From Kordia algicida (GTDB taxonomy: Bacteria; Bacteroidota; Bacteroidia; Flavobacteriales; Flavobacteriaceae), in NCBI RefSeq assembly GCF_051013375.1, contig NZ_CP142125.1: a stretch of DNA of 64,000 nt; one strand, written 5' to 3'. Under the pieces are notes generated by a model. That model saw only the letters and a list, made by a program, of their open reading frames with translations. It made no database searches and had not been told where the DNA came from. Of the stretch, positions 17,532-27,089 are shown in pieces (within the stretch, counting starts at the first letter, position 1; the number at the start of each line of letters is the position of its first letter). Position numbers and translations under genes: made by a program.

Positions 17532-19637
17532 ATGAATAAAAACGTATTACAAACTCCTATCGATTACTTAAAAGGCGTTGGACCAAACCGTGCCGATTTG
17601 CTTCGTAAAGAACTTGGAATACATACGTATCAAGACTTCATCAACCTGTTTCCAAATCGATATATTGACAAAACTCGCTATTTTAAAGTCAACGAATTGC
17701 AACGAAATTCTTCGGAAGTACAAGTTGTTGGGAAGATTGTGCATATCAAAATGGTACAGCAAAAACGCGGAAAACGCTTGGTTGCCACTTTTGTGGATGC
17801 TACTGGCGAAATGGAATTGGTTTGGTTTCGCGGACACAAATGGATTAAAGACAGTTTAAAACTGAACACGCCATACGTGATTTTTGGTAAAACGAATTGG
17901 TTCAACGGAACGTTTTCTATGCCACATCCTGAAATGGAATTGCTTAAAGAACACGAGCAAAGTCTACGAACTGCGATGCAACCTGTGTATCCTTCCACAG
18001 AAAAATTAAACAACAAAGGCATTACAAATAGAGTGATTAATAAGTTGATGCAACAATTGTTCATAGAATCACGCACGCAGTTTTATGAAACCTTGCCTCC
18101 AACTATTTTGAATGAACTGAAATTGATTTCCAAAACGGAAGCATTGTTCAATATTCACTTTCCAAAAAGTCAAGAATTATTAGCGAAAGCACAATATCGA
18201 TTGAAGTTTGAAGAACTTTTTTACATTCAAATTCAACTTATTACCAAAAACCTCATCCACAAAAGCAAAATAAAAGGGTTTCCATTCGATCAAGTTGGTG
18301 AAAAGTTTAATGAATTTTATGCAAATCATTTGCCTTTTGAACTTACCAATGCGCAAAAACGTGTGATTAAAGAAATTCGGAATGATTTAGGCAGCAATGC
18401 ACAAATGAACCGATTGTTGCAAGGTGATGTTGGTTCTGGAAAAACGATTGTCGCACTCATGTCTATGTTATTAGCGATTGATAATGATTTTCAGGCTTGT
18501 ATTATGGCTCCAACGGAAATTTTGGCAATTCAGCATTACAACGGTATCATGGAGTTAGTAAAACCATTAGGATTGAACGTAAAGCTGTTGACAGGTTCCG
18601 TAAAAACGAAAGACAGACGTGTGATTCACGAAATGTTAGAAGATGGATCGCTGCATATTCTTATTGGAACACATGCCATTTTGGAAGATAAAGTACAATT
18701 TAAAAATCTTGGTTTGGCAATTATTGACGAGCAACATCGCTTTGGCGTGGCGCAACGTGCTAAATTATGGCATAAAAATACGTTTCCACCACATATTTTG
18801 GTAATGACTGCAACGCCGATTCCACGAACGCTTGCCATGAGTTTGTATGGCGATTTGGATGTTTCTGTGATTGATGAATTGCCACCTGGAAGAAAAGCCA
18901 TTAAAACCGTTCATCGCTACGATAGCAATCGTTTGAAGGTATTCAGATTCATTCGTGATGAAATTGCCAAAGGACGACAAATTTACATCGTATATCCGCT
19001 CATTCAAGAATCAGAACAACTGGATTATAAGGATTTAATGGATGGTTATGAAAGCATTGCACGCGAATTTCCAATGCCTGATTATCAAATTTCAATTGTA
19101 CATGGAAAGATGAAACCTGCCGATAAAGATTTTGAAATGAATCGTTTTATCAAAGGAGAAACGCAAATTATGGTGGCTACAACTGTGATTGAAGTTGGTG
19201 TAAATGTTCCGAATGCTTCTGTTATGATTATTGAAAGTGCCGAACGTTTTGGGTTGTCACAATTGCATCAGTTACGCGGTCGCGTAGGACGTGGCGCAGA
19301 ACAAAGTTTTTGTATTTTAATGACAAGTCACAAGTTAAGTGCCGATGGAAAAACACGTTTAGAAACAATGGTTCGCACGAGCGATGGATTTGAAATTGCA
19401 GAAGTCGATTTGAAACTTCGCGGTCCAGGAAATATTATGGGAACCCAACAAAGTGGCGTGTTGAATTTGAAAATTGCAGATATTGTAAAGGATAATGATA
19501 TTCTTAAAACGGCGCGTTACTTTGCGCAACAAGTTTTAAAAGCTGATCCGAGTTTGATGGCTCCAGAGCATAAAGCTGTTCGCTATACCTTTGCGCAATT
19601 GGTAAAACATAAGAATATTTGGAATTATATTAGTTAG
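17532..19637 (+). CDS. recG: ATP-dependent DNA helicase RecG
   Basis: This 701-residue monomeric helicase reverses stalled replication forks and migrates Holliday junctions. The N-terminal wedge/OB domain (~60-160) precedes a superfamily 2 motor with Walker A GDVGSGKTIVAL, the DEQHRFG box, ATPIPRTLAM and the helicase C motif (TTVIEVGVNVPNA, then QLRGRVGRG). A short RecG C-terminal domain ends it. The ATG at 17532 was preferred to the TTG one codon earlier. It is transcribed alone, and its stop is followed directly by a gene-end repeat. Confidence 0.97.
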   Translation: MNKNVLQTPIDYLKGVGPNRADLLRKELGIHTYQDFINLFPNRYIDKTRYFKVNELQRNSSEVQVVGKIVHIKMVQQKRGKRLVATFVDATGEMELVWFRGHKWIKDSLKLNTPYVIFGKTNWFNGTFSMPHPEMELLKEHEQSLRTAMQPVYPSTEKLNNKGITNRVINKLMQQLFIESRTQFYETLPPTILNELKLISKTEALFNIHFPKSQELLAKAQYRLKFEELFYIQIQLITKNLIHKSKIKGFPFDQVGEKFNEFYANHLPFELTNAQKRVIKEIRNDLGSNAQMNRLLQGDVGSGKTIVALMSMLLAIDNDFQACIMAPTEILAIQHYNGIMELVKPLGLNVKLLTGSVKTKDRRVIHEMLEDGSLHILIGTHAILEDKVQFKNLGLAIIDEQHRFGVAQRAKLWHKNTFPPHILVMTATPIPRTLAMSLYGDLDVSVIDELPPGRKAIKTVHRYDSNRLKVFRFIRDEIAKGRQIYIVYPLIQESEQLDYKDLMDGYESIAREFPMPDYQISIVHGKMKPADKDFEMNRFIKGETQIMVATTVIEVGVNVPNASVMIIESAERFGLSQLHQLRGRVGRGAEQSFCILMTSHKLSADGKTRLETMVRTSDGFEIAEVDLKLRGPGNIMGTQQSGVLNLKIADIVKDNDILKTARYFAQQVLKADPSLMAPEHKAVRYTFAQLVKHKNIWNYIS

Positions 19638-20077
19638 GTTCGCTTCGCTCAATTCAAGGATTCAAGGTTGTTTCTGATAGTATTTTTTGTTTTTTAAGAA
19701 GCCTAGATAATATTGAATATTTGTGTGTAAGCAAGTTGTTTGAATTTGAATCTTTTATCAGTAAGTTTAAATTTAAGAATGATGAATTTGTAGGTTTTGT
19801 CACGAATTCACGAATTGTTTTTCTTTTTTTCTCTTTGTTTTGATGATTTTCACAAATGACTTACACATGTGTGAAGTTGATTTAGTTTCACATAAAATTT
19901 AAAGATCGATTGTTACACTTTCAAATTATCAAATTACTTCATTAAAAAGAAACGTCTTGCGAGCATTTTACAGTTCACGTAGCGGAAATCGAAAAATGTT
20001 TGGCAATCTGTTTAGAAAAACTGAATATTTCTAGAAACAGATTGCCACGAATTTCTTCTAAATTCTCGCAAAGACGA
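19638..20077. repeat. Repeat-filled spacer after recG
   Basis: The 571-base gap to the next gene has no credible ORF. Directly after the recG stop lies a C-type gene-end repeat (19638-19680, TTCGCTTCGCTCAATTCAAG). A D-type fragment is at 19913-19945. From 19951 to 20077 lies a GTCTTTGCGAG-family palindromic element whose ends are CGTCTTGCGAG and CTCGCAAAGACG. Confidence 0.7.
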
Positions 20078-20208
20078 TTCTAGAATACACATAAAAACAA
20101 ATCAACAGAAAACGAATACACAAAGAACAGATTCACAGATCATCAAAAAACAAATCCAAAAAAATTGTATTTTTAAACAAACCTTATTACGAATCAACAC
20201 AAAACAAT

Positions 20209-20580
20209 ATGAAATTAGGTGCATTTTCGGTGAGTCTTGCCGTAAAAGACATTCACGCTTCCAAAGCTTTTTATGAGAATTTAGGTTTTACCAAATTCCA
20301 CGGAGATATTGAACAGAATTGGCTTATTATGAAGAATGAGCAGATTGTTATTGGACTTTTTCAAGGTATGTTTGAAGATAATATTCTGACGTTTAATCCT
20401 GGTTGGTCGCAAGATGCACAACCATTAGAATCGTTCACAGATGTTAGAGAGATTCAAAAAGAATTGAAAGAGAAAAATTTTGAATTTGCTACAGAAGCTG
20501 ACGAAAGTACTTCTGGTCCAGCAAGTTTTGTGATTAAAGATCCTGATGGAAATGTGATTTTGATGGATCAGCATGTGTAG
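20209..20580 (+). CDS. VOC (glyoxalase/bleomycin-resistance) family protein
   Basis: The 123-residue protein has one glyoxalase-fold module. It starts SVSLAVKDIHASKAFYENLG, the typical first strand and helix, and ends with FVIKDPDGNVILMDQH, where the Asp-Pro-Asp-Gly-Asn pattern is the family hallmark. The usual metal-binding His of the first strand is absent, so it may not be a metal enzyme. Length is normal for single-domain VOC proteins. It stands alone between two repeat-rich gaps, giving no contextual clue. Confidence 0.85.
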   Translation: MKLGAFSVSLAVKDIHASKAFYENLGFTKFHGDIEQNWLIMKNEQIVIGLFQGMFEDNILTFNPGWSQDAQPLESFTDVREIQKELKEKNFEFATEADESTSGPASFVIKDPDGNVILMDQHV

Positions 20581-20935
20581 TCTAGACTCGCTAGCGCTCT
20601 TAGAATATTAGATTGTTAGATCGCTTCACTTCGACAAGCTCAGTGTGAACGCTTTTAGATTCCTTTGTTAGATTTCTTTCTTCTTCTTTGGTGTTTTTTA
20701 TCTACGTCAAACTGAATCAAGTTCAGTTTCACATTAAAATTTGGGATAAATTATTACATTATCAAATTACTCTATTGAAAAAGAAACGTCTTTGCGAGCA
20801 TTTTACAGTTTGCGTAACGGAAATGAAAAAATGTGTGGCAATCTGTTTCTTAGAAAAACTGAATATTCCTAGAAACAGATTACTTTGGCTTTCGCCTCGC
20901 AAAGACGATTCATAGGGTTTGCAATAAATATACCC
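20581..20935. repeat. Repeat-filled spacer after the VOC gene
   Basis: Contains a CTTCGACAAGCTCAGTGTGA unit (~20626-20650), a hairpin repeat AAACTGAA-TCAAG-TTCAGTTT at 20709-20729, and a second full GTCTTTGCGAG-family element at 20787-20907 with perfect 12-base terminal arms CGTCTTTGCGAG / CTCGCAAAGACG. The short ORFs across it are shadows of the repeat. Confidence 0.75.
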
Positions 20936-21033
20936 AAAACGAATCAACAGAAAATAACAAAAAGTTTATAAGTTGAATAGTTCGTTGTTCGATTCACAAT
21001 GAAGAATTCAAAAAAAGATCAGAATAATTTACT

Positions 21034-21070
21034 AAAAAAAGCGTCTATCGTAATGACAGACGCTTTTTAT
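21034..21070 (-). terminator. Terminator of the DUF2911 gene
   Basis: AGCGTCT / AGACGCT with an 11-base loop and T-run on the minus strand, 53 bases beyond the stop at 21123. Confidence 0.75.
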
Positions 21071-21122
21071 ATGTGATGAATGACGGTGATTGATTCTCAT
21101 TCATATAGCAATTTTCATTTTT

Positions 21123-22232
21123 CTAATTGATATCTTCTCCCTTTTTTAGCTTGTCCAAATTTGCTTGAACATTTGCTTTACTACGAGCATTTGGTGCATT
21201 TTTTAACGCCTTTTCTAAGTGTTTTATTGCCTTTTTAAAATCTCCTTTAGCTGAATATCCTCTTGCCATTCCGTAATGTACAGGCCAAGTTCCTTTGTGT
21301 TTTTTTGCATTGTATTCAAAAATTTCCATCGCTTTGTCTTTCATTCCTTGTGCAATGAGTTGACGTCCGTAGCCATGAATTTCAAGTGCGGTTGCAATTG
21401 GCAATACTTCATCCATAGCAGATAAAGCTTCTGCTTTTTTACCTTGTTTCATCAAGATTGCAGCTTTTATTTGTGTATTATTAAACGTTTGCTTGCTGTA
21501 AAATTGTCCTGAAATTGCATTATTAATCCAAGTTAACGCTTCGTTTAAGTCGCCACCATTGTTAAGCGAAAACGCCGCAGCTTGTTCCCAAGTTTGACGA
21601 CTGAATCCTGGTTGATCTTGCATTTTTTTACGAATATCTGCCAAAACAATGTTCGTTACATCAAAACTAATATTAAAAGGAATTTCTTTTGTTCCCCATT
21701 GTAAAGCCAAAGTTGCCGAATTTGGGTTTACTTGAATGAAATCAAACGTTAATAATTCTTCATGCGGAATTTTAGTAGTTAGTACATCTACGCGCAATAC
21801 ATCTTCAGAAGGTTTATAAAAGTAGCTTCCCCAAGAATTGCTATTGCTAGAAATGATAATCGTTGCTTTGTCATTTTCTTTGATAATCATGTGTAGTCCG
21901 TACGTTCCTGCTTTGATAGGCTTTCCTCCTATTTTCGCATCATGTGATAGCGTAATTGTGGTATTTTCATCTGCTCCTGCACGCCAAGGCGATTCTTTTG
22001 CGGTTCCAAATCCGAGATTATTCATTCCGTATGGAACTAATTTCCCCCAAATTTCACGTTCTCTTACTTTTGGTCTTGAATAGGTAACTTCAATTGTAGA
22101 GATTCCAACGGTTTGAGAAACTGTAGCTTTTTGGCTTCCGCGTGGTGTGTTTAGCTGTGCAAATACTGTAGAACTTGTGAGTAAGAATATAAAAATAGCA
22201 AAGCCAGCAATGTATGTAATTTTTGCTTTCAT
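21123..22232 (-). CDS. DUF2911 protein with TPR repeats, secreted
   Basis: The 369-residue protein has a signal peptide (IFIFLLTSSTVFAQ). Residues ~25-180 are the DUF2911 domain, recognisable from SRPKVREREIWGKLVPYG and WRAGADENTTI. The rest is helical with at least two tetratricopeptide-like repeats (DKAMEIFEYNAKKHKGTW and the following KKAIKHLEKALKNAP). DUF2911 has no known activity and is frequent in Bacteroidota. It is periplasmic or surface-exposed and is transcribed alone. Confidence 0.88.
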   Translation of the reverse strand: MKAKITYIAGFAIFIFLLTSSTVFAQLNTPRGSQKATVSQTVGISTIEVTYSRPKVREREIWGKLVPYGMNNLGFGTAKESPWRAGADENTTITLSHDAKIGGKPIKAGTYGLHMIIKENDKATIIISSNSNSWGSYFYKPSEDVLRVDVLTTKIPHEELLTFDFIQVNPNSATLALQWGTKEIPFNISFDVTNIVLADIRKKMQDQPGFSRQTWEQAAAFSLNNGGDLNEALTWINNAISGQFYSKQTFNNTQIKAAILMKQGKKAEALSAMDEVLPIATALEIHGYGRQLIAQGMKDKAMEIFEYNAKKHKGTWPVHYGMARGYSAKGDFKKAIKHLEKALKNAPNARSKANVQANLDKLKKGEDIN

Positions 22233-22368
22233 AATTTTAGGTGAGTTAATTAGGTTTGTGAAAACAAGTTAGGATTTCAATGCGTGTACGCTTGTTATAA
22301 CTTTGTTAATCTTAAGAATCAAAATGTTAATTAACATTTTTAAAAGTCATCAACATAGAAAGATATGT

Positions 22369-22786
22369 TAACGTCAGTTCGATATAAATCATTCAATTTA
22401 TATTTATAGTAATTTTAGAAATAATTCTGCTATACAATTCATTTTTAAGGTTTTATTTTCATTTTCTTTGCTTACCCAAAGAATACTGAATCAAGTTCAG
22501 CACAGGCATCAACAAAAGAAAGGGAACTTTTAGTTCGTATGATTTCTATTTCCAATTATGGAACTCATGAATCTTTGATTTCCAGAGGTATTTTTAGTTT
22601 TTCTCTTATGGAAAAACTAAAACCGCATGAGTTTTTCTAAATTTTAGTTCACCATGCTCTATTTTCAGTTATGGAGTTCATGAATTAACATTTCTCCAAG
22701 GCTTCGAAAATTTTTAACAAAAAACTCCTGCTATACTGCGGAAAAGAAAAGTTTCAAACTAAAATTCTTACGTCGAACTCTCGTTA
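22369..22786. mobile_element. MITE-like non-coding repeat, copy 1 (418 bp)
   Basis: The left end TAACGTCAGTTCGA (22369-22382) is the imperfect inverted repeat (12 of 14) of the right end at 22773-22786. The body is closely similar to the 301-bp copy at 31178-31478. It contains two inserted stretches absent from copy 2, one of which carries the hairpin CTGAATCAAGTTCAG. It has no ORF. Its right end abuts the stop codon of the DUF4174 gene. The rest of the 22233-22788 spacer shows nothing else. Confidence 0.7.
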
Positions 22787-22788
22787 TG

Positions 22789-23232
22789 TTAGTTTTTTTG
22801 CTGCTTTCTTCTGAGTTCGTTACTACGCATAGGCATAGCGTCTATTTTATTGAATAATGCTTTTTTGGTTAATACAGTGTTTTGTTGCAGTTTGATTCCG
22901 CCGTCTAAACCAATCAAAAGTATTTCAAAATCATCTTTCGAATTTAAGATTTTCTTTATCTTTTTAGATACTTTCCCTTTGTTATTGAGCTGACAGTTTT
23001 CGTAATTCATAAAAATGAAATCATCTTCGATAATGGTGTAAAGCACTAATTTTCGTTCAATCATTCCTTCTTGCGACATATTGATTTCTTTGAGTTGTGC
23101 TTGTGCTTCTTTAGAATTTACACTTGGCATTTTCACGATTAAGATTCTGTGTTCCCAACGGTGCTTTTTTAAATCTTGTGCGTTTATGTTTAAACAATAG
23201 ATGATACTGATGATAAAAAGAGTTATTCGCAT
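22789..23232 (-). CDS. DUF4174 domain secreted protein
   Basis: This 147-residue protein has a short signal peptide (LFIISIIYCLNINAQ). The mature domain matches DUF4174, a small thioredoxin-like fold without active cysteines. Typical features are HRWEHRILIV near the start, LLIGLDGGIKL in the middle and the C-terminal MPMRSNELR. The stop codon lies at the border of a MITE-like repeat, so the last residues may be shaped by that insertion. It is alone on its strand, after the T9SS nuclease. Function is unknown. Confidence 0.8.
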   Translation of the reverse strand: MRITLFIISIIYCLNINAQDLKKHRWEHRILIVKMPSVNSKEAQAQLKEINMSQEGMIERKLVLYTIIEDDFIFMNYENCQLNNKGKVSKKIKKILNSKDDFEILLIGLDGGIKLQQNTVLTKKALFNKIDAMPMRSNELRRKQQKN

Positions 23233-23257
23233 ATCGTAAATTTAATCATTCGTAAGC

Positions 23258-23286
23258 AAAAAGCCCTGCAAAATTGCAAGGCTTTC
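23258..23286 (-). terminator. Terminator of the T9SS nuclease gene
   Basis: GCCTTGCA / TGCAGGGC hairpin (two G-T pairs) followed by T-run on the minus strand, 23 bases past the stop at 23309. Confidence 0.65.
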
Positions 23287-23308
23287 TTCATATATTTTGA
23301 TTGAACGT

Positions 23309-25423
23309 TTATTTCTTCATAAATTTCTTTGTCAAAATTTCGTCTCCATCGTTTACTTGTAATATGTACATTCCTGCTTTTAAGTTACTCACATTGAGTG
23401 TTTTGTTTTGTAAGTTTCCAACTTTTACTACTTGTCCAAATAAATTGTGGATTTTGTAAGAAGCATTTTCTGCAGCAAAAATCTTTATTTCTAATTGATT
23501 TACGACAGGATTGGGATAGATGGTAAAATCTTCATTAACAGCCAATTCGTCTTCTTCTGGGGAAACTGACAATAATGTAATGTCTGATGATTTGGTTGGC
23601 TCCGAGTTCATTCTCGCGGAAGCGTTGATAATACCCGTAATTTTCACCTGATCGATATAGATTTCATCTGCATTTGCCGAAGCATCACATTGAAATCTGA
23701 ATTTGGCATTGCTTGTAAAGTTATAATTCGCGCTGCTCAACGTCACTTTTGAGCTGTAGAAGTTATTGTTTTGGAAATCTGTTCCACTTCTATACGCTCT
23801 CACCGTTTGCCAGCTAGAACCATTGTAGTAACGCAACCAGAAGTCTTCTCCGCTTTCCATACTGTATGCATAGAAATAGAATTCTACTTCTACTTCATCA
23901 TACGCAGCAACATTTACATTATTTAATGTCATTGATGAGGCTGTTCCTGAGTTGTCACGAATACGTACAGAGTAGTTTCCTTCATACGATCTGCTTCCGC
24001 TATAACGGTAACAATCGCCGCCGCCATCAACCCAACCATCTAAGCCAGATTCAAAGAAACCTTCGTGTAATACAGTTGTACTTCCTGCTGTTGTTCCGCT
24101 TCCGCTTCCGCCACCATTAACTGAATGTGAACCTAAGTTTGAAGAAGTATCGGTAGCATATTCATCCCATTCTGCTTCTGTGTAGCTTGTATTCGGACTC
24201 GTGATGCTTGCTTTTCTACGCAAAGTTACATTTTGTGCAAAGTTAGAACTTCCGCCATTGAAATCTCCAATAATATCGATTAAGACATTGTTTTTGAATA
24301 ATCCTACAGGATCGTTTCCATTAAAGGTAATAATTGCAGTTCCTGTAGTGGCATCTGCTTGATTTCTTATGGTAGAACTCGCAGAACTGTGCGCTATTAC
24401 ATATACATTTCCATTGCTTAGATTTCCTGACAAACTGTATGGCGAAGACCAACTTCCCGCACCATTGGTTTGTTTTTTAATTGTGTAGCTAGATAAGTTT
24501 ACAGTACTTCCTGTGAAGTTGGCAATTTCCAATGCCTTGTTATTTGATGAACCTTCAATGTATTCTGAGAAAAATAAATCGTCTGTACTTCCGCCAGGAT
24601 TTCCTCCGCCACCATCACCAGAATCGCCGCCACCATTTCCAAATTTGTCTTCTGCTTGTGGACCGCCCCAAATTTGAGTTGCAAATGCTGGATTGTCGAT
24701 AAACGGATTTCTGTTTCCTTGAATGTTTGCTATGACATCATTACGAGAAGCTTCAAAGGTAGAAACTGGATCGTCTGCATTCCATTGTAAAAATAAATCA
24801 ATCATATTGTTGTCAATACTTACTGAGCTTCCTGTTCCTACATTTATAGGTGAACAGCGATTTCCGTAACGTATGTACATGAACATAATCATACGTGCAA
24901 CATCGCCTTTCCATTCGTCTCCAGGATACCAATCACCATTAGAGTTGATGAATCCTGCAGCTCCAGTTCCTGTTCCGAATTTACGGTTGTTACGAGTGGA
25001 ATTTTGCTGAAAATCACACGGACGCAAATTGTGTGCGTCTGCTCCTGCTCCAGAAGTTCCCAAGTCTGGATTTGCCAATGATTTTGCAAATACGTGTTCT
25101 CTGTTCCAATCGCCTACGCTTCCGCCATTGTCATATTTTCCACGTGTTCTGTCGGTTTTTACATTTCCGTCATTGTCATTATGACCGTAAATTAAGATGA
25201 CTTCGTTGCTGTTGTTTGGATTTACATCCGATTGTTGCAATGCGTTCCAAACGCCAGGCGTGTACGATAAGTAGGTTGTGTGTGTTGAAATCACTTTGGT
25301 TGCCAATTCGTCTTTTAAATCTGTTCCCGATTGAGATAGATTGACATCGTTGTAATACGATGGAATTTGTGCATACGCTGTGATGCTTACGGCTAAAAAT
25401 AGCCAGAGTAAAAGTTTCTTCAT
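23309..25423 (-). CDS. Secreted endonuclease I with lamin-tail domain and T9SS sorting signal
   Basis: The 704-residue protein starts with a signal peptide (LLLWLFLAVSITAYAQ). Residues ~20-240 are an endonuclease I (EndA/NucM) domain with NREHVFAKSL holding the catalytic His and AHNLRPCDFQQN. A Gly/Asp-rich linker leads to a lamin-tail-like domain (LFFSEYIEGSSNNKALEI), a MAM/jelly-roll-like beta domain and a T9SS type A sorting domain (FTIYPNPVVNQ to MYILQVNDGD). It should be exported through the type IX system and degrade extracellular DNA for nutrients or biofilm turnover. Monocistronic, with terminators on both sides. Confidence 0.93.
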   Translation of the reverse strand: MKKLLLWLFLAVSITAYAQIPSYYNDVNLSQSGTDLKDELATKVISTHTTYLSYTPGVWNALQQSDVNPNNSNEVILIYGHNDNDGNVKTDRTRGKYDNGGSVGDWNREHVFAKSLANPDLGTSGAGADAHNLRPCDFQQNSTRNNRKFGTGTGAAGFINSNGDWYPGDEWKGDVARMIMFMYIRYGNRCSPINVGTGSSVSIDNNMIDLFLQWNADDPVSTFEASRNDVIANIQGNRNPFIDNPAFATQIWGGPQAEDKFGNGGGDSGDGGGGNPGGSTDDLFFSEYIEGSSNNKALEIANFTGSTVNLSSYTIKKQTNGAGSWSSPYSLSGNLSNGNVYVIAHSSASSTIRNQADATTGTAIITFNGNDPVGLFKNNVLIDIIGDFNGGSSNFAQNVTLRRKASITSPNTSYTEAEWDEYATDTSSNLGSHSVNGGGSGSGTTAGSTTVLHEGFFESGLDGWVDGGGDCYRYSGSRSYEGNYSVRIRDNSGTASSMTLNNVNVAAYDEVEVEFYFYAYSMESGEDFWLRYYNGSSWQTVRAYRSGTDFQNNNFYSSKVTLSSANYNFTSNAKFRFQCDASANADEIYIDQVKITGIINASARMNSEPTKSSDITLLSVSPEEDELAVNEDFTIYPNPVVNQLEIKIFAAENASYKIHNLFGQVVKVGNLQNKTLNVSNLKAGMYILQVNDGDEILTKKFMKK

Positions 25424-25507
25424 GTGAGTTATTTTGGTTGTGTTTATTAGTTGTGAAACTATACGGCAAACATTCTAAAGCAACTAAACATAATTTTATA
25501 TGCTCTC

Positions 25508-25549
25508 AAAAAAAAACGTCTTAATTCCGAACGGAAAGAAGACGTTTTG
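25508..25549 (-). terminator. Terminator of the TlpA-like gene
   Basis: AAAACGTCTT / AAGACGTTTT hairpin with flanking A- and T-runs. The rest of the 25424-25750 spacer shows no gene or repeat. Confidence 0.7.
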
Positions 25550-25750
25550 TCGGATATCTTTTGAGATATCATATATGTGAATTTTGATAGTTGTATCTGA
25601 AAATATTTTTGGCATGGTTTCTATTTCTACACACTAAAAATACTTCGTTTTAACAATTACATTCCTAATTTTATGTTAACAAATTGTTGACTTATTGTTT
25701 TAAATGCATTTTTACGTTTATACCTTACAAATCAATCATTTAAACCGTAA

Positions 25751-26974
25751 TTATTCTTCGTTTTGAAGCGCTGAAATAAAGTTTTCAAAGTCTTTTTTGA
25801 AGTTGAGATACTTGTCGCCTGTGGCAGGTCCATTAAAACCTGTATGAATGCGTCGAACTTTTCCTTTTTTGTCTATAAAAATTGTCGTCGGATATGATAG
25901 TACATGATTTAACATCGGTAATTTTTCTTGCGCTTTTTTCTTGTCGGATGTTCCAAATTGTGCCAATAAGATTGGATATGGAATGTTTAATCGTTTTTGC
26001 AAACGCTGAATGCTGTTGAATGCTTTTTCTTTCGTTTTAACATATTCAAATGCTAGTGCGACAAACTTTACTTCAGGATTATTTTTTGCATAGTTGGCAT
26101 AATACGTAGATTCATCCAAGCAGTTTGGACACCAAGTTCCCATAATTTGTACGATTCGTACTTTTCCTTGTAGATTTTCATCTGAAAGTGAAATCATTTT
26201 TCCGTTGCTGTCTGGGAATGAAAAATCAAATGTATCATATCCTTCTTTGAGATACGTTAATGTTTTAGCATCAGGTAATTCATAGTTTTCGTTGCGTTTT
26301 GCGATAAATGGTTCTTTCCAATGATTTCCCGATTGAAATTCGCCAATCATCGTACTGTCTGTGACCGTTGCTGTAAATAGAAATGCATGTGCGCCATCAA
26401 ACGTAGAGACTTGTAATTGATTTCCATTAAGAGTTCCTTCTAGGTAGCGATAATCACCTGTAGTTGTTCGGAATGTTCCTGTGACGTTGTTTCCGTTCTG
26501 TTGAAAAATTCCTTTGGCAATATAACGATCGGCTTCTGTATTTGGACTAAACACGGTTTCCCAGTTCCCAGAAATATCCGCTACAGCGTCAGTGTTACCA
26601 TTCGGAAAACGTTTCGTTTCGCCAAAAGTTGCGGAAAAAGGCACATATCTATCTAAGGAAACTTTGGCAAATTCTCCTGAAATCGTGTTTTCATCAGTAA
26701 ATTTTCCTCGTAAAACACCTTCGTATACGTCCATTTTTATGATAATTGAATCGTCTTTGATGGTAATATCGCTCACAGGAATTCGTTCGGTAGCATTGTG
26801 AATTTCGATTCCATTTGAAGTTGTCGTGAAAATAAATGGTAATTCTTTTTCATCTTGTACTTGTAACGCTACAAGCCAAGAACCTTTTTTTAGACTGTAG
26901 GTTTCTTTTTTTGCTTTTTTTTCTCCACAGGAAATAAGTAGTATTCCTAGTAATAGTATATATATTTTTTGCAT
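25751..26974 (-). CDS. TlpA-like thiol-disulfide oxidoreductase, lipoprotein
   Basis: The ATG at 26974 gives a lipoprotein signal (LLLGILLISCGEKK); the longer frame adds 51 residues that run into the neighbouring gene's promoter. The mature protein has an N-terminal beta-rich region (~20-260) and a C-terminal thioredoxin fold with the redox motif WCPNC at Cys282 and Cys285 and a cis-Pro in SYPTTIFID. It should reduce or shuffle disulfides on the outer face of a membrane. Total length is 407 residues. It is divergent from the DUF2200 gene, separated by 115 bases. Confidence 0.88.
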   Translation of the reverse strand: MQKIYILLLGILLISCGEKKAKKETYSLKKGSWLVALQVQDEKELPFIFTTTSNGIEIHNATERIPVSDITIKDDSIIIKMDVYEGVLRGKFTDENTISGEFAKVSLDRYVPFSATFGETKRFPNGNTDAVADISGNWETVFSPNTEADRYIAKGIFQQNGNNVTGTFRTTTGDYRYLEGTLNGNQLQVSTFDGAHAFLFTATVTDSTMIGEFQSGNHWKEPFIAKRNENYELPDAKTLTYLKEGYDTFDFSFPDSNGKMISLSDENLQGKVRIVQIMGTWCPNCLDESTYYANYAKNNPEVKFVALAFEYVKTKEKAFNSIQRLQKRLNIPYPILLAQFGTSDKKKAQEKLPMLNHVLSYPTTIFIDKKGKVRRIHTGFNGPATGDKYLNFKKDFENFISALQNEE

Positions 26975-27089
26975 GCGACTGGTTTTATTACAGGTTAGTT
27001 CGGACAATTGTTCACAAATTACAATAATTTGTGTGATGATTTTGTATTGCAAAAGAATTCCATTAGTTTTAATTATAAAATTTTTAAAG

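Noticed and set aside
20688..20915. 75-residue ORF in the spacer after the VOC gene
   Set aside because: It lies over the palindromic GTCTTTGCGAG element and a hairpin repeat; related elements at 19951 and 60056 do not keep the frame.
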